Origin: Cryptomeria japonica
Taxonomy: Eukaryota > Streptophyta > Pinopsida > Cupressales > Cupressaceae
NCBI RefSeq assembly: GCF_030272615.1
Contig: NC_081410.1
Span: 570,607,152-570,671,151, forward strand
Reading direction: 5' to 3'
Length of the DNA stretch: 64,000 nucleotides
Position 1 is the first letter of the stretch; each line of letters opens with the position of its first letter. The notes under the pieces were generated by a model. That model was not told the origin of the DNA. It made no database searches and was given only the letters and a program-made list of their open reading frames with translations. The position numbers and the translations under genes are program-made. Of the stretch, positions 61,685 through 64,000 are shown in pieces.

Positions 61685-64000
61685 ATGTCTATTGAAACAA
61701 GGTTCCAAGCACCAATGATGCAACAAAGTTTGACATATCAACTGACAATGCAATCACAATTCTATCCAACCCAACAACAAGGCAATATCGATCAAACTCT
61801 TTATGATGAAACAAGTCTCCAAATACAAAAACTAGAGGAGAAACTAGCTCAAGAAGAAGAGATATTGGAACAAAGAGTGAAAAACATTGAGAAGAATAGA
61901 TCACAAATGTCCAAAGTGTTTCAAAAATTTCCAGGTTGAAATCCAAATATTGAGCCAATTGATGTAAGGTCTCTTATCGAACGATCAGACATACCAGCTC
62001 TCCTCTCCCAAATAGAGATGATGAAACAATTTCAAGAAAAGAGCCAACAACATTATGTGCCTTCACATCAAGAACAAGAAGGTGTTTACTATGAATCAGA
62101 TTTTCAACCATCACAACCAATGGTTCAACCAATTGTCCAACATATACAACCAACACATCCAATGGTCCAATTTCAACAATATGTCCACCCAACCATACAA
62201 TGTCAACAAATGGTTCAACCAATGGTGGAATATCAATGTCAACAATCGCAACCAAACATTCAAAAACAAAGGTTGCAACATGCACCAAGCCAAATTTTGA
62301 ACATGTCAAACCAATTTGATCAACACCAAGTCCAATATCAAAACATGACATCAAACCAAAAACAAGTTCAAATTCCAGATCCAATCATGTCAAAACCTCG
62401 AAAGAAAGGTGGCTTTATTGCAATGCTCTTAAGGAAATTACCAAGTGAGTTCTTTGAGGAAGATCAAGATAATACACTTATGTCTAGCAATGCCTCATCC
62501 CCTCACAAGCAAATTGACTCTCCAGTGGCATCTATCCCTACACCTTTAGAAGTTTCACAAGAACCTTCCATATTGTCCTCATCAAATAATACACCCAAGG
62601 ATGCAATTAGCCAAGGGCTATCCATAATTGATTGCCAAGATAATCCAATTCATGATGCACATCCTTGTCATGTTTCAGAAATAAAAGATCCAATGCCACC
62701 ATGCACTTTATTGCCATTACCTATTTTAGAGGACCCCATTCAAAGTCCTTCTTCCTCATGTTCAAGCATTGATTCCTTGCTAGAATCCATCACAAATGTT
62801 CAAAGTGCATCCCCTTCGTGCCAAAGCATTGATACCTCACCAAAATCCCCCATGCATATCCAAAGTCCAACCCCATGTCAAGAGGATAATTTAGAGCACG
62901 AAGAAATGAGTCCTCAAGAAAATCAAGATCAAGATCCTGAAACCTTATCATCCCATCCAATTGTTGACCAGGACCCCATGTTCCTAGACACTCACGATGA
63001 TTCCCCTATTCTTGTCCATCCTATCCAAAGTCCTATTGACACTCCATTCCCCAAGAAAGATCAAGATATCCCAATCCATCCAATCCCAAATGATCCCCTT
63101 CCATTTCATGAAAAAAATGTCCTTTCAAATCCCATTGACATTCCACTTCCTGAGAAAGATCAAGATATCCTTTCCATCCTTTATGATGATCCCATTAAAA
63201 GTCAAGAGCAAAGCACCTTTAAAGAGGATTCCAATGATCTTCCTCCTTGTCAAGATCAAATTATTCCTTTAAATCCTCCACAAGATCCTTTTGTTCCTCC
63301 ATCTCCTTGTCTTAATGCTCCATATACACTCCAAGATCGCATTTCTTTTGATGATCCCATTATTTCTCCCATTCCATCTCTTGAAGAGCTTGTCATTGAA
63401 CCATGTCCACAACACAATCCTAGTACCCCTCATGATCCTAATCCCCCTCATGATTCTAACATGTCAGTGCAAGATGTTCATGAACCCTCAACATGCATAA
63501 TGGGTTCTTCCACTTTGGTGCAATCTGATCCACTTCAAGATCTCATTATTTCTCTCATATCATATCCACCTCATGATGGACTTGCGTCTTCTTCCCAAAG
63601 AAAAGAGTATCCTACAAGTCAAGATATTCATAAAGGTAAAGGAGTAGGCCTTCATGAGAAAGAATCTCTCCATATCAAAGAAGATCTTAAGGGTCATGTC
63701 TACACAACTCACTCTCAAGACGTTGGTATCCCTCCATCAAAATCAAAACATACACCTTCCCCTTCATATCTTCCATCCATCTTAGGTCCTTATATCCCTT
63801 CATCCTTTATGCAAGCTCAGCAAAGGCACACATCTTGGAGAACCTTCCATCCATCCCACATGCCTCCATATCATTCCCATCCACATCGACATTCATTCCC
63901 TCTTCCAAGCAATTTGGATGCCAAGTATAAAAGTCACAAGTCTAGAAATCCACATGTATTCAAGGATCAACATGTCCAATATAATCGACATGTCAAAACA
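61685..64000 (+). pseudogene. long Gln/Pro/Ser-rich ORF, runs off the window
   Basis: From ATG 61685 (MSIETRFQAPMMQQ; in-frame stop upstream at 61649) the frame stays open for all 772 codons to the window edge, except for one TGA at 61937-61939 (FPG-stop-NPNIEP), where a TGG is easy to imagine. The second part, 61940-64000, is 687 codons without a stop, far beyond chance in DNA this AT-rich. Features: a coiled coil at about residues 43-82 (IQKLEEKLAQEEEILEQRVK); Gln-rich QPMVQP repeats at about 140-210; a basic spot SKPRKKGGFIAMLLRKLP; then about 500 residues of Pro/Ser/Asp-rich disordered sequence with repeated IQSP and KDQDI words. No CCHC, protease or RT is seen yet. It lies 2.1 kb after a Ty3-type LTR/PBS. 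I do not recognise it; the extra ORF1 of Ogre/Tat elements, or an unusual Gag, are the candidates. Confidence 0.65.

Noticed and set aside
62055-63500. Short Met/Asn-rich, Ile/Pro-rich and minus-strand Val/Leu frames near the right edge
   Set aside because: Shadows of the long plus-strand frame 61685-64000.

Overview
The window is plant nuclear DNA made almost entirely of transposable elements and tandem repeats. I found no convincing host gene, no tRNA or rRNA and no organelle sequence. The AT-rich composition, Ty1/copia elements primed by initiator tRNA-Met, a CACTA transposase with plant-type DUF4218/DUF4216 domains, long Ty3-type LTRs starting TGTAGACA or TGTTGTGACG, and nested insertions suggest a very large repeat-rich genome. 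A gymnosperm is my best guess; that is inference, not proof.

Layout. 1-2.5 kb: AT-rich microrepeats and six copies of a ~360-bp satellite. 4.2-7.2 kb (minus): a nearly whole but stop-ridden transposase-like gene of the 'VDFAENY ... SDN ... HGKGxxDGxG' type. 7.4-10.8 kb: GATATC repeats, a 412-bp all-purine tract and a 2.8-kb satellite of 20-bp units folded into giant palindromes. 13.6-18.8 kb (minus): a complete 5,232-bp copia-type element with 478-bp LTRs, a TTGTT target duplication, PBS and PPT. It carries gag and protease but has an unrecognised domain where integrase and reverse transcriptase should be. 19.7-26.6 kb (plus): a CACTA TNP2-type gene with introns, split by a 1.2-kb solo LTR and by a 1.2-kb TIR element rich in GGGCCC hairpins. 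28.5-32.5 kb (minus): an unrecognised ~1,300-codon gene, followed by CTTATCCC-rich duplicated DNA. 38.2-38.6 kb: a short CACTA-ended element. 40.0-44 kb: LTR-like DNA containing twelve copies of an almost invariant hairpin every ~171 bp. 44-51.8 kb: AT-rich DNA without genes. 52.1-57.5 kb (plus): a decayed autonomous copia element. 58.0-64.0 kb: LTR, PBS-like site and leader of a Ty3-type element, then a long open frame that runs off the window.

How they relate. Nothing forms a pathway. The relations are nesting, family resemblance and decay. The solo LTR at 20.9-22.1 kb and the copia element at 52 kb share LTR-end motifs. Removing each insert from the CACTA gene with one target-site copy re-joins its frame. 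Most premature stops in all coding remnants can be explained by C-to-T change, as expected of methylated, silenced DNA.
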